Assembly: GCA_020637215.1 (NCBI GenBank) | Contig: JACJWI010000005.1 | Location: forward strand, 219,145-283,144 | Direction: 5' to 3' | DNA: 64,000 nucleotides | Source: Microthrixaceae bacterium | GTDB taxonomy: Bacteria > Actinomycetota > Acidimicrobiia > Acidimicrobiales > Microtrichaceae | Shown here: in pieces, positions 1 through 7,237 of the stretch | Position numbering within the stretch: the first letter of the stretch is position 1 | Layout: each line of letters begins with the position of its first letter | Made by a program: the position numbers and the translations under genes | Notes under the pieces: model-generated | Told to the model about the DNA's origin: nothing | The model's input: only the letters and a program-made list of their open reading frames with translations | Databases searched by the model: none

Positions 1-267
1 GCGCCCCGGCAACGAGAAGGTCAGTGAGATGTCGCCGCGCTGCTCGTCGGTGTCCTCGGCCACGCGCACCCCGCCCCACGACGGCGCACGCTGCAGCAGG
101 TCCTGGCGCAGCTGGGCGGCCTGGTTGGCGTCCTCCGCCGCGATGTCGACGGTGGCGTCGGCCTGCTGGACCAGGTCCGAGCACCCGCCGAGGACGAGCG
201 CGACCAGCACCCCCAGGGCGAGGGCGGCGACGCCTCGTCGGATCGACGGCGCGATGGAGGTGGCCAG
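1..267 (-). CDS. Putative lipoprotein, C-terminus cut by window edge
   Basis: The minus strand reads a basic, hydrophobic N-terminus (IRRGVAALALGVLVALVLGG) running into a lipobox LGGC whose cysteine codon is at 181-183. About 60 further residues (SDLVQQADATVDIAAEDAN...) stay open to base 1. This is a typical actinobacterial lipoprotein signal, so the protein is probably anchored on the outer face of the membrane. No ATG, GTG or TTG lies at a sensible place upstream of the signal: only CTG (267) or ATC (255, 243) fit, so the true start is unknown and 267 is a placeholder. The function cannot be told from the visible part. Confidence 0.5.
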   Translation of the reverse strand, partial: MATSIAPSIRRGVAALALGVLVALVLGGCSDLVQQADATVDIAAEDANQAAQLRQDLLQRAPSWGGVRVAEDTDEQRGDISLTFSLPGR

Positions 268-367
268 CGGAGCGATCCGACCAGCGTAGGAAGCACCCCG
301 GCGCGGGACGCGGACCCGAGCCGGCTCGGGCCGCAGTTCGACCGCGGGGCCGGCGGGGCCGGCGGGG

Positions 368-1186
368 CTACTCGCCGCGGGCCGCGGCCAGGAACGCGGG
401 GCGTTCGCCGGCGCCGTGGACCCAGACCGAGGATCCGCTCACGTAGGACGCCAGGGGCGAGGTCAGCCAGCGGCATGCCTGGGCCAGGTCCTCGGGGGTG
501 CCCAGCCGGCCGGCCGGGACCGTCGACGCGACCCGGGCCTGGGCGTCGGCGTCGCCGTAGTGCAGCTCGGCCTGCTCGGTGGCGATCAGTCCTGCGACGA
601 TGCCGACCACCCGCACCTTGGGCGCCCACTCCACCGCCAGCGACTCGGTCAGGTTGATCAGGCCGGCCTTGGCCGCTCCGTAGGCCGCGGTCCCCGGCGA
701 AGGACGGGTGCCCGACACCGAGGCGATGTTCACGATCACGCCGCCGGCGCCGGCCTGCATGTGGTGGTTGGCGCGCTGCGCGACGTGCAGCGGTGCCAGC
801 AGGTTCAGCCGGACGATCGACTCGCTGAAGCGGGGCGACGCGGTGGCGGCGTCGGCCTCGGGTGCTCCGCCGGCGTTGTTGATGACGACGTCGACGGTGC
901 CGTGGCGTTCGACGGCGGCGTCGACGACCGCCGCGGCCTGCTCGGGATCTCGGACGTCCGCGGCGACGAACGACGCGGTGCGGCCGCCCGCGCTCGGGAG
1001 CCGGTCCGGCTCGGTGCGTCCGCAGGTGACCACCTCGGCACCCCAACCGAGGAAGCGCTCGACCAGGACCCTCCCGATGCCCTTGGTGCCGCCGGTGACG
1101 ACGACGACGCGGCCGGTGTGGTCGAGTGCGTCGTCGGACGTGTCGCCGGCGTGGGGGTCAGGTGTCGTCGGGTCGTGGTCCTGCAC
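368..1186 (-). CDS. SDR-family oxidoreductase near the steroid-ring genes
   Basis: This is a 272-residue classical short-chain dehydrogenase using NAD(P)H. It has the nucleotide-binding TGGTKGIG at residues 31-38, NNAGG at 103-107, catalytic Ser156, and Tyr169/Lys173 in YGAAK. The GTG start is chosen because a -10 hexamer (TACCGT on the minus strand, 1194-1199) ends seven bases before it. It is divergent from the DUF1023/echA20 pair. In Mycobacterium tuberculosis, SDR genes Rv3548c and Rv3549c sit divergent from echA20-ipdAB-ipdC, so by position this is probably the equivalent oxidoreductase of steroid C/D-ring degradation. The family assignment is firm; the substrate is inferred from context. 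Confidence 0.85.
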   Translation of the reverse strand: MQDHDPTTPDPHAGDTSDDALDHTGRVVVVTGGTKGIGRVLVERFLGWGAEVVTCGRTEPDRLPSAGGRTASFVAADVRDPEQAAAVVDAAVERHGTVDVVINNAGGAPEADAATASPRFSESIVRLNLLAPLHVAQRANHHMQAGAGGVIVNIASVSGTRPSPGTAAYGAAKAGLINLTESLAVEWAPKVRVVGIVAGLIATEQAELHYGDADAQARVASTVPAGRLGTPEDLAQACRWLTSPLASYVSGSSVWVHGAGERPAFLAAARGE

Positions 1187-1193
1187 GGCCGAG

Positions 1194-1199
1194 ACGGTA
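1194..1199 (-). promoter_or_regulatory. Leaderless -10 element of the SDR gene
   Basis: TACCGT on the minus strand, separated by seven bases from the GTG at 1186, with no Shine-Dalgarno sequence between. It matches the spacing seen at many other starts in the window. Confidence 0.6.
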
Positions 1200-1245
1200 C
1201 CCCGACCGGGTCGCGGTCCCCGGTGACAGCCGACCGCGGGCTCCG

Positions 1246-1251
1246 TAGCGT
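1246..1251 (+). promoter_or_regulatory. Leaderless -10 element of the DUF1023 hydrolase gene
   Basis: TAGCGT followed by eight bases and the ATG at 1260. It is divergent from the SDR promoter, the two -10 hexamers lying 46 bases apart, so both genes share this control region. Confidence 0.6.
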
Positions 1252-1259
1252 CGCGCCCG

Positions 1260-2261
1260 ATGGCGGCAGGTGACGCGACGGGACCGGCGGGCGCTCGGCT
1301 GGGTTCGGACCCGGGCGCGCTCGAGGCGGTCGCGGTCCAGTTCGAGTCCGCCGCCCGCTTCCTGCGGGCCGGGCCGCTGGCCCGACCGTCGCCCGCCGCG
1401 CACGCCATGGAGCGTTGGACGGGCCGGGACGCCGATGCGCTCCTGGCGCGACTGGGTGAGGTCACCTCGGCCCGCCGACGGGTGGCGGTCGAGCTCGAGG
1501 GGCGTGCCGACGTGCTGCGCCGTGCCGCCCGAACGCAGCGGCAGGCCTCCTCCGGTGGGCGGTCCGTGCGGGTGCGGGTCGACCTGCCCGCCGGCGGCGG
1601 CCGGCTCGTCCAGCGGGTCGGCCCCATGGCGGCGCCGATCGTGGTGGTGATCGTGCCCGGGGTCGGGACGGATCCCGCCGACCGGGAGCGGCTCGCCGAC
1701 GCCGCAACTCGGATGTGGGACCACATGGCGGGCCACGTCGACCGCTCCGACGACGTCGCGGTCGTGTCGTGGCTCGGCTACGACCCGCCCGACGTGGTGC
1801 CCGGAGCTCTCGACGTCCGGGCTGCCGACGATGGTGCCGCCGCTCTCGTCGGCGAGGTCCGGTCCCTGCGCGCCGGCGGAGCCGAGAGGGTGATCGTGGT
1901 CGGCCACAGCTACGGCGGGGTGGTCGCCGGTCGGGCGCTGCTCGCCGGCATGGACGCCGATGCCGTCGTCTACATGGGCGCTCCCGGCCTCGGCGCACCG
2001 GGGGTTCTCGAAGCGGCGGCGGAACGGGGGGTGGAGCTGCGCGCCGTGCGGGCACCCGCTGACCCGATCGGCGTCGTGGCTGGCGCGGCCCCCGGTCTGT
2101 ACGGACCCGACGGGGTGGGCGCCGTGCCGTCGCTGCCGCACACCGGGCGCGGCCACAGTGCCTACCTGAGCGACGCCGTCCTCCTCGATGCCGTCGCCGG
2201 CCTGGCGGTCGGTCCCGGGTCGCCGACGGGGCGGGGGACTGGGTACCGTCGGCGACCGTGA
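1260..2261 (+). CDS. DUF1023-type alpha/beta hydrolase
   Basis: A 333-residue protein. The N-terminal ~110 residues are helical with a central W-x-G (residues about 45-47), resembling a WXG100-like helical hairpin. The C-terminal part is an alpha/beta hydrolase with the nucleophile elbow GHSYGG (Ser217) and the GYDPP motif typical of DUF1023 proteins. A C-terminal His (GHSAY) may complete the triad. No signal peptide is visible. DUF1023 proteins are common in actinobacteria and mostly uncharacterised; substrates are probably esters or amides. Its stop overlaps the next start by four bases (GTGA), so it is translationally coupled to the echA20-like gene, although that gene also has its own -10 element. 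Confidence 0.75.
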   Translation: MAAGDATGPAGARLGSDPGALEAVAVQFESAARFLRAGPLARPSPAAHAMERWTGRDADALLARLGEVTSARRRVAVELEGRADVLRRAARTQRQASSGGRSVRVRVDLPAGGGRLVQRVGPMAAPIVVVIVPGVGTDPADRERLADAATRMWDHMAGHVDRSDDVAVVSWLGYDPPDVVPGALDVRAADDGAAALVGEVRSLRAGGAERVIVVGHSYGGVVAGRALLAGMDADAVVYMGAPGLGAPGVLEAAAERGVELRAVRAPADPIGVVAGAAPGLYGPDGVGAVPSLPHTGRGHSAYLSDAVLLDAVAGLAVGPGSPTGRGTGYRRRP

Positions 2262-3016
2262 GCATCACCACGAACATCTCCGACGGCGTCGCCGAGGTCG
2301 TCATGGACAACCCGCCGGTCAACGCGCTGACCGTGGCCGGCTGGTTCGAGCTGGCCGACGTCGTGACCCGCGCCGGGCGCGACCCGCAGGTCGGGGCGCT
2401 GGTGCTGCGCGCCGAGGGCAAGGGGTTCAACGCGGGTGTCGACATCAAGGAGATGCAGAACACCGAGGGCTTCGACGCCCTCATCGGTGCCAACCGGGGC
2501 TGCTACGCCGCGTTCAAGGCGGTCTACGAGTGCGAGGTCCCGGTGATCGCCGCGGTGCACGACTTCTGCCTGGGTGGCGGCATCGGCCTGGTCGGCAACG
2601 CCGACATCATCGTCGCGGCCGAGGGGACGTCGTTCGGCCTGCCCGAGGTCAACCAGGGGGCGCTCGGCGCGGCGACGCACCTGGCGCGCCTGGTGCCCCA
2701 GCACCGGATGCGCGAGATGGTGTACACCGCCGAGCCGATCGACGTGTCGCTGCTGGCGGCGTGGGGGTCGGTCAGCCGGGTCGTGCCCCGCGAGGAGCTG
2801 CGTGACGCCGCGTTCGAGGTCGCGGCCAGGATCTGCACCAAGAGCCGGTCGGTCATCCGTCGGGCCAAGGAGTCGCTGAACGGGATCGACCCCGTCGACG
2901 TGAACCGCAGCTACCGCTTCGAGCAGGGGTTCACCTTCGAGCTGAACCTGACCGGGGTCAGCGACGAGGCCCGCGACGCCTTCGTCGAGAAGCGCGACGC
3001 CGACTACTCGTCCTGA
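2258..3016 (+). CDS. echA20: EchA20-type enoyl-CoA hydratase/hydrolase of steroid ring D opening
   Basis: A 252-residue crotonase-fold protein. Oxyanion-hole segments are NAGVD (57-61) and LGGGIG (105-110), with FGLPEVNQGALGAATHLARL following. The stretches GVDIKEM, ANRGC, LVPQH and EQGFTFELNLTGV closely match mycobacterial EchA20 (Rv3550) as I recall it, more than generic hydratases. EchA20 opens the last steroid ring by hydrolysing the thioester intermediate made from HIP. The ipdA-ipdB-ipdC genes 1.4 kb downstream support this. The GTG start overlaps the previous stop, and TACCGT at 2244-2249 ends eight bases before it, so a leaderless transcript from inside the upstream gene is also likely. 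Confidence 0.85.
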   Translation: MSITTNISDGVAEVVMDNPPVNALTVAGWFELADVVTRAGRDPQVGALVLRAEGKGFNAGVDIKEMQNTEGFDALIGANRGCYAAFKAVYECEVPVIAAVHDFCLGGGIGLVGNADIIVAAEGTSFGLPEVNQGALGAATHLARLVPQHRMREMVYTAEPIDVSLLAAWGSVSRVVPREELRDAAFEVAARICTKSRSVIRRAKESLNGIDPVDVNRSYRFEQGFTFELNLTGVSDEARDAFVEKRDADYSS

Positions 3017-3044
3017 CGCCTCCGACGGCCCACTCCCATCACTT

Positions 3045-3098
3045 CCGTTCTGTAGTGCGAGATCCAGGCGTTCGCCTGGATCTCGCACTACAGAACGG
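3045..3098. repeat. 52-bp palindromic element, copy 1 (TT centre)
   Basis: Perfect palindrome with 26-bp arms (3045-3070 and 3073-3098) around TT; the core reads CGTTCTGTAGTGCGAGATCC then AGGCG to the centre. It lies between the convergent ends of echA20 and a lipoprotein gene. The same core recurs at 35253, 38263, 47237 and 50355. As RNA it would fold into a very stable hairpin on either strand, so it could act as a bidirectional terminator or mRNA 3' end protector. There is no U-tract. Confidence 0.9.
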
Positions 3099-3109
3099 GG
3101 TTCCGGGGG

Positions 3110-3664
3110 TCAGGGCGTGGTGGTGGTGGCGCCCCCGCAGGTGGTGGCCACGGCCTTCTGGTAGTTCGTGAAGGCCTGGACCACCTTGGCATCCGAGATC
3201 GCCTTGGGGACCTTGAGGAGCCAGTCGGGGCTCCACTGGGCCGCCTCGCCCTCGGCCACCAGGTCGGTGGCGGCCTGACGCAGCACCGCGGCGTCGCCGG
3301 CCGCGGCCGGTGGCGCGCTGTCCGCCGCGCTGGTGAACAGCCCGGCGATCACCTTCACCCCGCGCTGGGTCTGCTCGGCGTTGATGGGTGTCGGCAGGCT
3401 GGAGGCCGGGGCGAAGGCGGTGACGATCCGGCACGGGTCGTTGCCGGCGTTGGCGATCATCGCCTCGGCGGTAGCGGCCTGCTTGTCGAAGTCCGCGTCG
3501 TCGACCGTCGACGGTGCGGCCACCGACGTGCTCGGCGCCGTGGTCGACGATCGCGCCGATGTGTCGTCGTCGCCGGAGCAGGAGACCCCGGCGGCGACCA
3601 GACAGGCGATCCCGACCGCAGCGACGGCGCCACGGGCGCCACGTGCGCCTCGACCGGTTCGCAT
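3110..3664 (-). CDS. Lipoprotein, paralogue of the upstream neighbour
   Basis: A 184-residue predicted lipoprotein. Arg-rich n-region, hydrophobic core and lipobox AAGVSC are followed by a Ser/Thr-rich linker (about 25-40) and a helical domain containing one DPC motif and a C-terminal TTCGG cysteine that could pair. Start ATG at 3664 is chosen over an in-frame upstream start because the signal peptide begins there. It shares layout with the gene just upstream (F-D-x-Q, DPC-x-I, W-S-x-x-(W/F), PKAI-D, final Cys), so the two are tandem paralogues in one operon, 20 bases apart. Function unknown. It ends at palindromic element copy 1. Confidence 0.75.
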   Translation of the reverse strand: MRTGRGARGARGAVAAVGIACLVAAGVSCSGDDDTSARSSTTAPSTSVAAPSTVDDADFDKQAATAEAMIANAGNDPCRIVTAFAPASSLPTPINAEQTQRGVKVIAGLFTSAADSAPPAAAGDAAVLRQAATDLVAEGEAAQWSPDWLLKVPKAISDAKVVQAFTNYQKAVATTCGGATTTTP

Positions 3665-3684
3665 CGACAGCGGGGAGCGACGGG

Positions 3685-4245
3685 TCACTTGGCCTCGGTG
3701 GTGGAGGTCGGCGTGCACTTCTGGGTGAGCTCGCCGGTGATCTTGGAGGAGGCCTCGGTGTAGGCCTCGTTGTCCTTGATCGCCTTGGGCTGCTGCATGA
3801 ACTCCTCGGACCAGTTCGCCTGCTCGCCCTCCTTCTCGATGGCGTCAGCGGCGTCGCGCAGCTTGTCGGCCTCGGCCGACAGCTCCGGCGAGGCGGAGTC
3901 GGCCATGGCCCGGATGGCGTCGAGTGCGATCCTGGCCGCCTGCTCACGCTGCTCGGGAGTGGTGGCCCCGGACATCGCGGTGCTCATGGTGGTGGCGGCC
4001 TCCATGATCTTGCACGGGTCGTCCTTGGCGCCCTCGAGCGCCTTCTGGGCCTGGCTCAGGGCGGCGTCGAAGTCGGCGGGCGCCACGGTGGACGAACCCG
4101 CCTCGGAGTCGTCGTCGGACTTCTTGGTCGTGGTCGTCTTGTCGGAGTCCTTGTCGGCGGAGTCGTCGGAGCTGCACGACCCGGCGACGAACGCGACCAC
4201 CGCCAACAGGGCGATGAACGGGAGGAGGATGGGGCGACGGCGCAT
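3685..4245 (-). CDS. Lipoprotein, first of a tandem paralogous pair
   Basis: A 186-residue predicted lipoprotein: MRRRPILLPFIALLAVVAFV signal, lipobox VAGSC, an acidic and Ser/Thr/Lys-rich linker, then an alpha-helical domain with DPCKI and a C-terminal QKC. The two cysteines probably form a disulphide outside the membrane. An AAGGA ribosome-binding site lies just upstream of the ATG, and a TAGCGT -10 on the minus strand (4285-4290) gives a short leader. It is divergent from ipdA. Role unknown; its position inside the steroid gene block could mean a surface role in uptake, but nothing in the sequence shows that. Confidence 0.75.
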   Translation of the reverse strand: MRRRPILLPFIALLAVVAFVAGSCSSDDSADKDSDKTTTTKKSDDDSEAGSSTVAPADFDAALSQAQKALEGAKDDPCKIMEAATTMSTAMSGATTPEQREQAARIALDAIRAMADSASPELSAEADKLRDAADAIEKEGEQANWSEEFMQQPKAIKDNEAYTEASSKITGELTQKCTPTSTTEAK

Positions 4246-4284
4246 GGTGGTCCTTGGGGGGTTCGGCGTCGAGATGTCCCTCCG

Positions 4285-4290
4285 ACGCTA
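4285..4290 (-). promoter_or_regulatory. -10 element of the lipoprotein pair
   Basis: TAGCGT on the minus strand about 40 bases before the ATG at 4245. Unlike most promoters here it leaves room for a leader, and the gene has a ribosome-binding site. Confidence 0.45.
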
Positions 4291-4348
4291 CCGGCACCGG
4301 CGGTCAGGTGCGCGCGTCGCCGGGTTCCTTCTCAGGTGGTCCCTCCGG

Positions 4349-4354
4349 TACGGT
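4349..4354 (+). promoter_or_regulatory. -10 element of the ipdABC operon
   Basis: TACGGT lies five bases upstream of a 17-base palindrome, so the expected transcription start falls inside the palindrome. A leader of about 55 bases follows, with GGAGGAG before the ipdA GTG. Confidence 0.5.
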
Positions 4355-4358
4355 CCCA

Positions 4359-4375
4359 TCTGACGCCGCGTCAGA
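4359..4375. promoter_or_regulatory. Palindromic operator upstream of ipdA
   Basis: TCTGACGC-C-GCGTCAGA: 8-bp perfect arms around one base, placed over the expected transcription start. The promoter of the acyl-CoA dehydrogenase pair (12255-12271) has the same sequence with two changes in 17. This size and symmetry suits a TetR-family dimer. It is not the mycobacterial KstR2 motif. Confidence 0.65.
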
Positions 4376-4416
4376 AAGCTCGGTCGCGGCGGAGCCGACC
4401 ACCGGAGGAGAGACAG

Positions 4417-5313
4417 GTGCCAGGGCCCGACAAGAGGTGCACCGAGGACGAGGTGGTGGCCGAGCTGCGCTCGGGCATGACGATCGGCATCGGCGGGTGG
4501 GCGAGCCGGCGCAAGCCCATGTCCATCATCCGGGCGATCCTCCGCTCGGATCTGACCGACCTGACCGTCGTCGCCTACGGCGGACCCGACGTGGGCCTGT
4601 TGTGCCGCTCCGGTCACGCATCGAAGGTGATCTCCGGGTTCGTGTCGCTCGACACGATCCCGCTCGAGCCGCACTACCGGGCGGCGCGGCAGTCCGGATC
4701 GATCTGGGCCGAGGAGCTCGACGAGGGCATGTTCCTGTCGGGCCTGCAGGCCGCGGCGTGGCGCCTGCCGTTCCTGCCCACCCGGGCCGGCCTCGGCTCC
4801 GACGTCCCCCGGGTGATGCCGCACATCACCACGGTGCGCTCGCCGTACCCCGATCCCGACACCGGCGAGCACGAGGAGCTGATCGCGGCGCCGGCCCTGC
4901 GGCTCGACGTCGCACTGGTCCACCAGCACCGGGCCGACGCCTCGGGCAACGCCGTGTGGCTGGGCGAGGACCCGTACTTCGACGACATCATGGTGCGCGC
5001 CGCTGAGCGGTCCTTCGTGTCCTGCGAGAAGGTGCTGCCCACCGCCGAGCTCGGCGAGGGCACCGACGTCACCCACCACAGCATCTCCCGCATGGACGTG
5101 ACCGGCGTCGTCGAGGCGCCGGGCGGGGCGCACTTCACCGAGTGCCTGCCCGACTACGGCCGCGACGAGGCGTTCCAGCGCCACTACGCCGGCTCCGCCC
5201 GCTCCGACGAGGCGTGGGCCGAGTTCTCGGAGCGGTTCGTGCAGGTGGACGAGGAGACCTACCGGGCGCACGTCCGGGAGCTGGCCGCCGCGGCAGAGGA
5301 GGGCGACAAGTGA
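4417..5313 (+). CDS. ipdA: IpdA, alpha subunit of COCHEA-CoA hydrolase
   Basis: A 298-residue CoA-transferase-superfamily alpha subunit. GGWASRRKPM (26-35) and the Gly-rich start match IpdA rather than sugar or acetoacetate CoA-transferases. IpdAB opens the last carbocyclic ring (ring C) of steroids by hydrolysing COCHEA-CoA through a retro-Claisen step and does not transfer CoA. In the mycobacterial enzyme the catalytic residue is a glutamate of IpdA; Glu103 in ELDEGMF is the likely equivalent here. The GTG start is set by GGAGGAG (4403-4409). Its end overlaps ipdB (GTGA). Expression is probably governed by the palindrome at 4359. Confidence 0.88.
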   Translation: MPGPDKRCTEDEVVAELRSGMTIGIGGWASRRKPMSIIRAILRSDLTDLTVVAYGGPDVGLLCRSGHASKVISGFVSLDTIPLEPHYRAARQSGSIWAEELDEGMFLSGLQAAAWRLPFLPTRAGLGSDVPRVMPHITTVRSPYPDPDTGEHEELIAAPALRLDVALVHQHRADASGNAVWLGEDPYFDDIMVRAAERSFVSCEKVLPTAELGEGTDVTHHSISRMDVTGVVEAPGGAHFTECLPDYGRDEAFQRHYAGSARSDEAWAEFSERFVQVDEETYRAHVRELAAAAEEGDK

Positions 5314-6104
5314 GCGATCCCCGACGGGCCGACGTCTGCGCCGTGGCCATCGCCGAGGCCTTCCGCGGCGACGGCGAGAGCCTCTGCAACCCGATCGGCA
5401 ACCTGCCGTTGATCGGGGGCCGACTGGCGGCGGCCACCTTCGAACCGCACCTGGCGCTGACCGACGGCTTCTACACGCTGATCGACAACGTGCCCGCCGT
5501 CGGCCTGTCCGAAGACGAGCGGCAGGCCCAGCGGGTCATCGGTCGCTGGAACCCGTACCGCGAGATGTTCGGTCTGCTGTGGCACGGCCGGCGTCACGTC
5601 ATGATGGGTGCCACCCAGGTCGACCGGTTCGGCAACCAGAACATCGCCGCGATCGGCGACTGGCACCAGCCCCGCTCGCAGCTGCTCGGGTTCCGGGGCG
5701 CGCCCGGCAACACGATCAACCACACCACCAGCTACTGGGTGCCCAACCACTCGCCCAAGGTGTTCGTCGAGGCCGTCGACGTCGTCTGCGGCATCGGTTA
5801 TGACCGGGCCGCCGAGCTCGGCCCGACCAGCTCGCGGTTCCACGAGATCCGCCGGGTCGTGTCCAACCTGGGCGTGTTCGACTTCGTCGCCGCGGGCTCC
5901 GACGGAGGGGACGCCGTCCCCACCATGCGCCTGGCGTCGGTGCACCCCGGCGTGAGCGTGGACCAGGTGGTCGAGGCGACCGGCTTCGAGCTGCAGGTCC
6001 CCGAGCACGTCCCGACCAGCCGCGGTCCCGAAGGTGCCGAGGTCGAGGAGCTCGAGCGCATCGATCCCGGCGGGCTCCGCTTCCGAGAGGTCCCCGACGA
6101 GTGA
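5310..6104 (+). CDS. ipdB: IpdB, beta subunit of COCHEA-CoA hydrolase
   Basis: A 264-residue CoA-transferase-family beta subunit pairing with IpdA. The N-terminus (RADVCAVAIAEAFRGDGE) and conserved PIGNLPLIGGRLAAATFEP and GATQVDRFGNQN fit the IpdB group. The SENG-type motif that carries the catalytic glutamate of true class I CoA-transferases was not seen, which suits a hydrolase. Start GTG overlaps the ipdA stop and the stop overlaps the ipdC start, both as GTGA, so equal amounts of subunits are expected. Confidence 0.86.
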   Translation: MSDPRRADVCAVAIAEAFRGDGESLCNPIGNLPLIGGRLAAATFEPHLALTDGFYTLIDNVPAVGLSEDERQAQRVIGRWNPYREMFGLLWHGRRHVMMGATQVDRFGNQNIAAIGDWHQPRSQLLGFRGAPGNTINHTTSYWVPNHSPKVFVEAVDVVCGIGYDRAAELGPTSSRFHEIRRVVSNLGVFDFVAAGSDGGDAVPTMRLASVHPGVSVDQVVEATGFELQVPEHVPTSRGPEGAEVEELERIDPGGLRFREVPDE

Positions 6105-7237
6105 GCACCCCGACCGGCCCCGATGCTGCTCCGAACGGATCGGAGCCGGCCCGCCACCCGGCGCTGAGCACGCGGGCCTGTGATCTGTTCGGGGTGCGCT
6201 ACCCGCTGGTGCAGACCGGAATGGGGTGGGTCTCCGGTGCCCGCCTGACCGCGGCGACCGCGGCGGCCGGCGGTCTGGGGATACTCGCCTCGGCCACCAT
6301 GACCCTCGACGAGCTCGGTGCGGCGATCGACAAGGTCGCGTCGCGCACGTCGAACCCGTTCGGGGTGAACCTGCTGCCCAACCAGCCCGACGCCGCGGAG
6401 CGGATCTCGCTGATCGTCGACCGCGGGGTGAGGGTTGCCAGCTTCGCGGCCGCGCCGCGGCCCGAGCAGGTGCAGCGCCTCCGCGACGCCGGCGTGGTCA
6501 CGATCGTCACCGTCGGCGCCAAGCGCCACGCCCAGAAGGTCGCCGAGATCGGGGTCAGCGCCGTGATCGCCCAGGGCGGCGAGGGTGGCGGTCACACCGG
6601 CTCGGTGCCCACGTCGCTGCTGCTGCCCGAGGTGGTCGACGGGGTGGCGGGCACCGACGTGGTCGTGCTGGCCGCCGGGGGCTTCTCCGACGGTCGCGGG
6701 CTCGCCGCCGCCCTGGCCTGGGGGGCCGACGGCGTGGCGATGGGGACCCGGTTCCTGCTCACCGCCGAGAGCCACGTCCCCGACCACGTCAAGGACCTCT
6801 ACCTGGGGACCCCGCTCACCGGCACGGTCGTCACCACCGCCATCGACGGAGCCCCGCAGCGGGTGATCCGCACCGCCATGATCGACGCGCTGGAGCGTTC
6901 GCCGGGCCTGCTGCGGTTCCCCCGCGCGGCTGGCAACGCGTGGCGCTTCGCCCGTCAGGCCGGAGTGTCGTTGCCCGACCTGGCCCGCTCTGGTGTGCAG
7001 ATGCACAAGGACCAGGAGCTGTCGTGGTCGCAGGTGGCCCTGGCCGCGAACGCCCCGATGATGACCCGGGCGTCGGTCGTCGACGGCGACGTCGAGGTCG
7101 GCATCCTGCCGACCGGTCAGGTCGTCGGGGTCATCGACGAGCTGCCGACGGTCGCCGGACTGCTCGAGCGGATCATGGACCAGGCCGACGGAGCCCTCAG
7201 TCGGCTGTGCGGACCGTCTCCGGAACCGTCGACCTGA
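6101..7237 (+). CDS. ipdC: IpdC-like flavin-dependent oxidoreductase (nitronate monooxygenase fold)
   Basis: A 378-residue FMN TIM-barrel protein of the nitronate monooxygenase/2-nitropropane dioxygenase family. It has PLVQTGMGWVSGARL near the N-terminus, GGEGGGHTGS at about 158-168 (FMN phosphate loop region) and LAAGGFSDGRGLAAALAWGADGVAMGTRF downstream. In mycobacteria the homologue IpdC, in the same gene order, acts in HIP breakdown between the hydroxylated indanone-CoA and ring opening. About 20 residues precede the conserved core, so an internal start is possible, but the GTGA overlap favours this one. The 3' end overlaps the convergent GGDEF-EAL gene by 41 bases. Confidence 0.85.
   Translation: MSTPTGPDAAPNGSEPARHPALSTRACDLFGVRYPLVQTGMGWVSGARLTAATAAAGGLGILASATMTLDELGAAIDKVASRTSNPFGVNLLPNQPDAAERISLIVDRGVRVASFAAAPRPEQVQRLRDAGVVTIVTVGAKRHAQKVAEIGVSAVIAQGGEGGGHTGSVPTSLLLPEVVDGVAGTDVVVLAAGGFSDGRGLAAALAWGADGVAMGTRFLLTAESHVPDHVKDLYLGTPLTGTVVTTAIDGAPQRVIRTAMIDALERSPGLLRFPRAAGNAWRFARQAGVSLPDLARSGVQMHKDQELSWSQVALAANAPMMTRASVVDGDVEVGILPTGQVVGVIDELPTVAGLLERIMDQADGALSRLCGPSPEPST

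Noticed and set aside
416..1273. Long plus-strand frame antisense to the SDR gene
   Set aside because: It reads as a Gly/Asp/Arg-rich low-complexity product with no motif, while the opposite strand has every SDR motif.
2162..3088. Open frames beginning MRDPGERLDLALQN, also at 35262, 38305, 47246 and 50397
   Set aside because: Each starts at the GTG inside a copy of the 52-bp palindrome and then reads antisense or out of frame to real genes. The shared N-terminus comes from the repeat, not from a protein family.
1187..4416. KstR or KstR2 operators as found in mycobacteria
   Set aside because: Neither the AAC-GTT nor the CAAG-CTTG type of palindrome was seen in the intergenic promoters here; a different palindrome is present.
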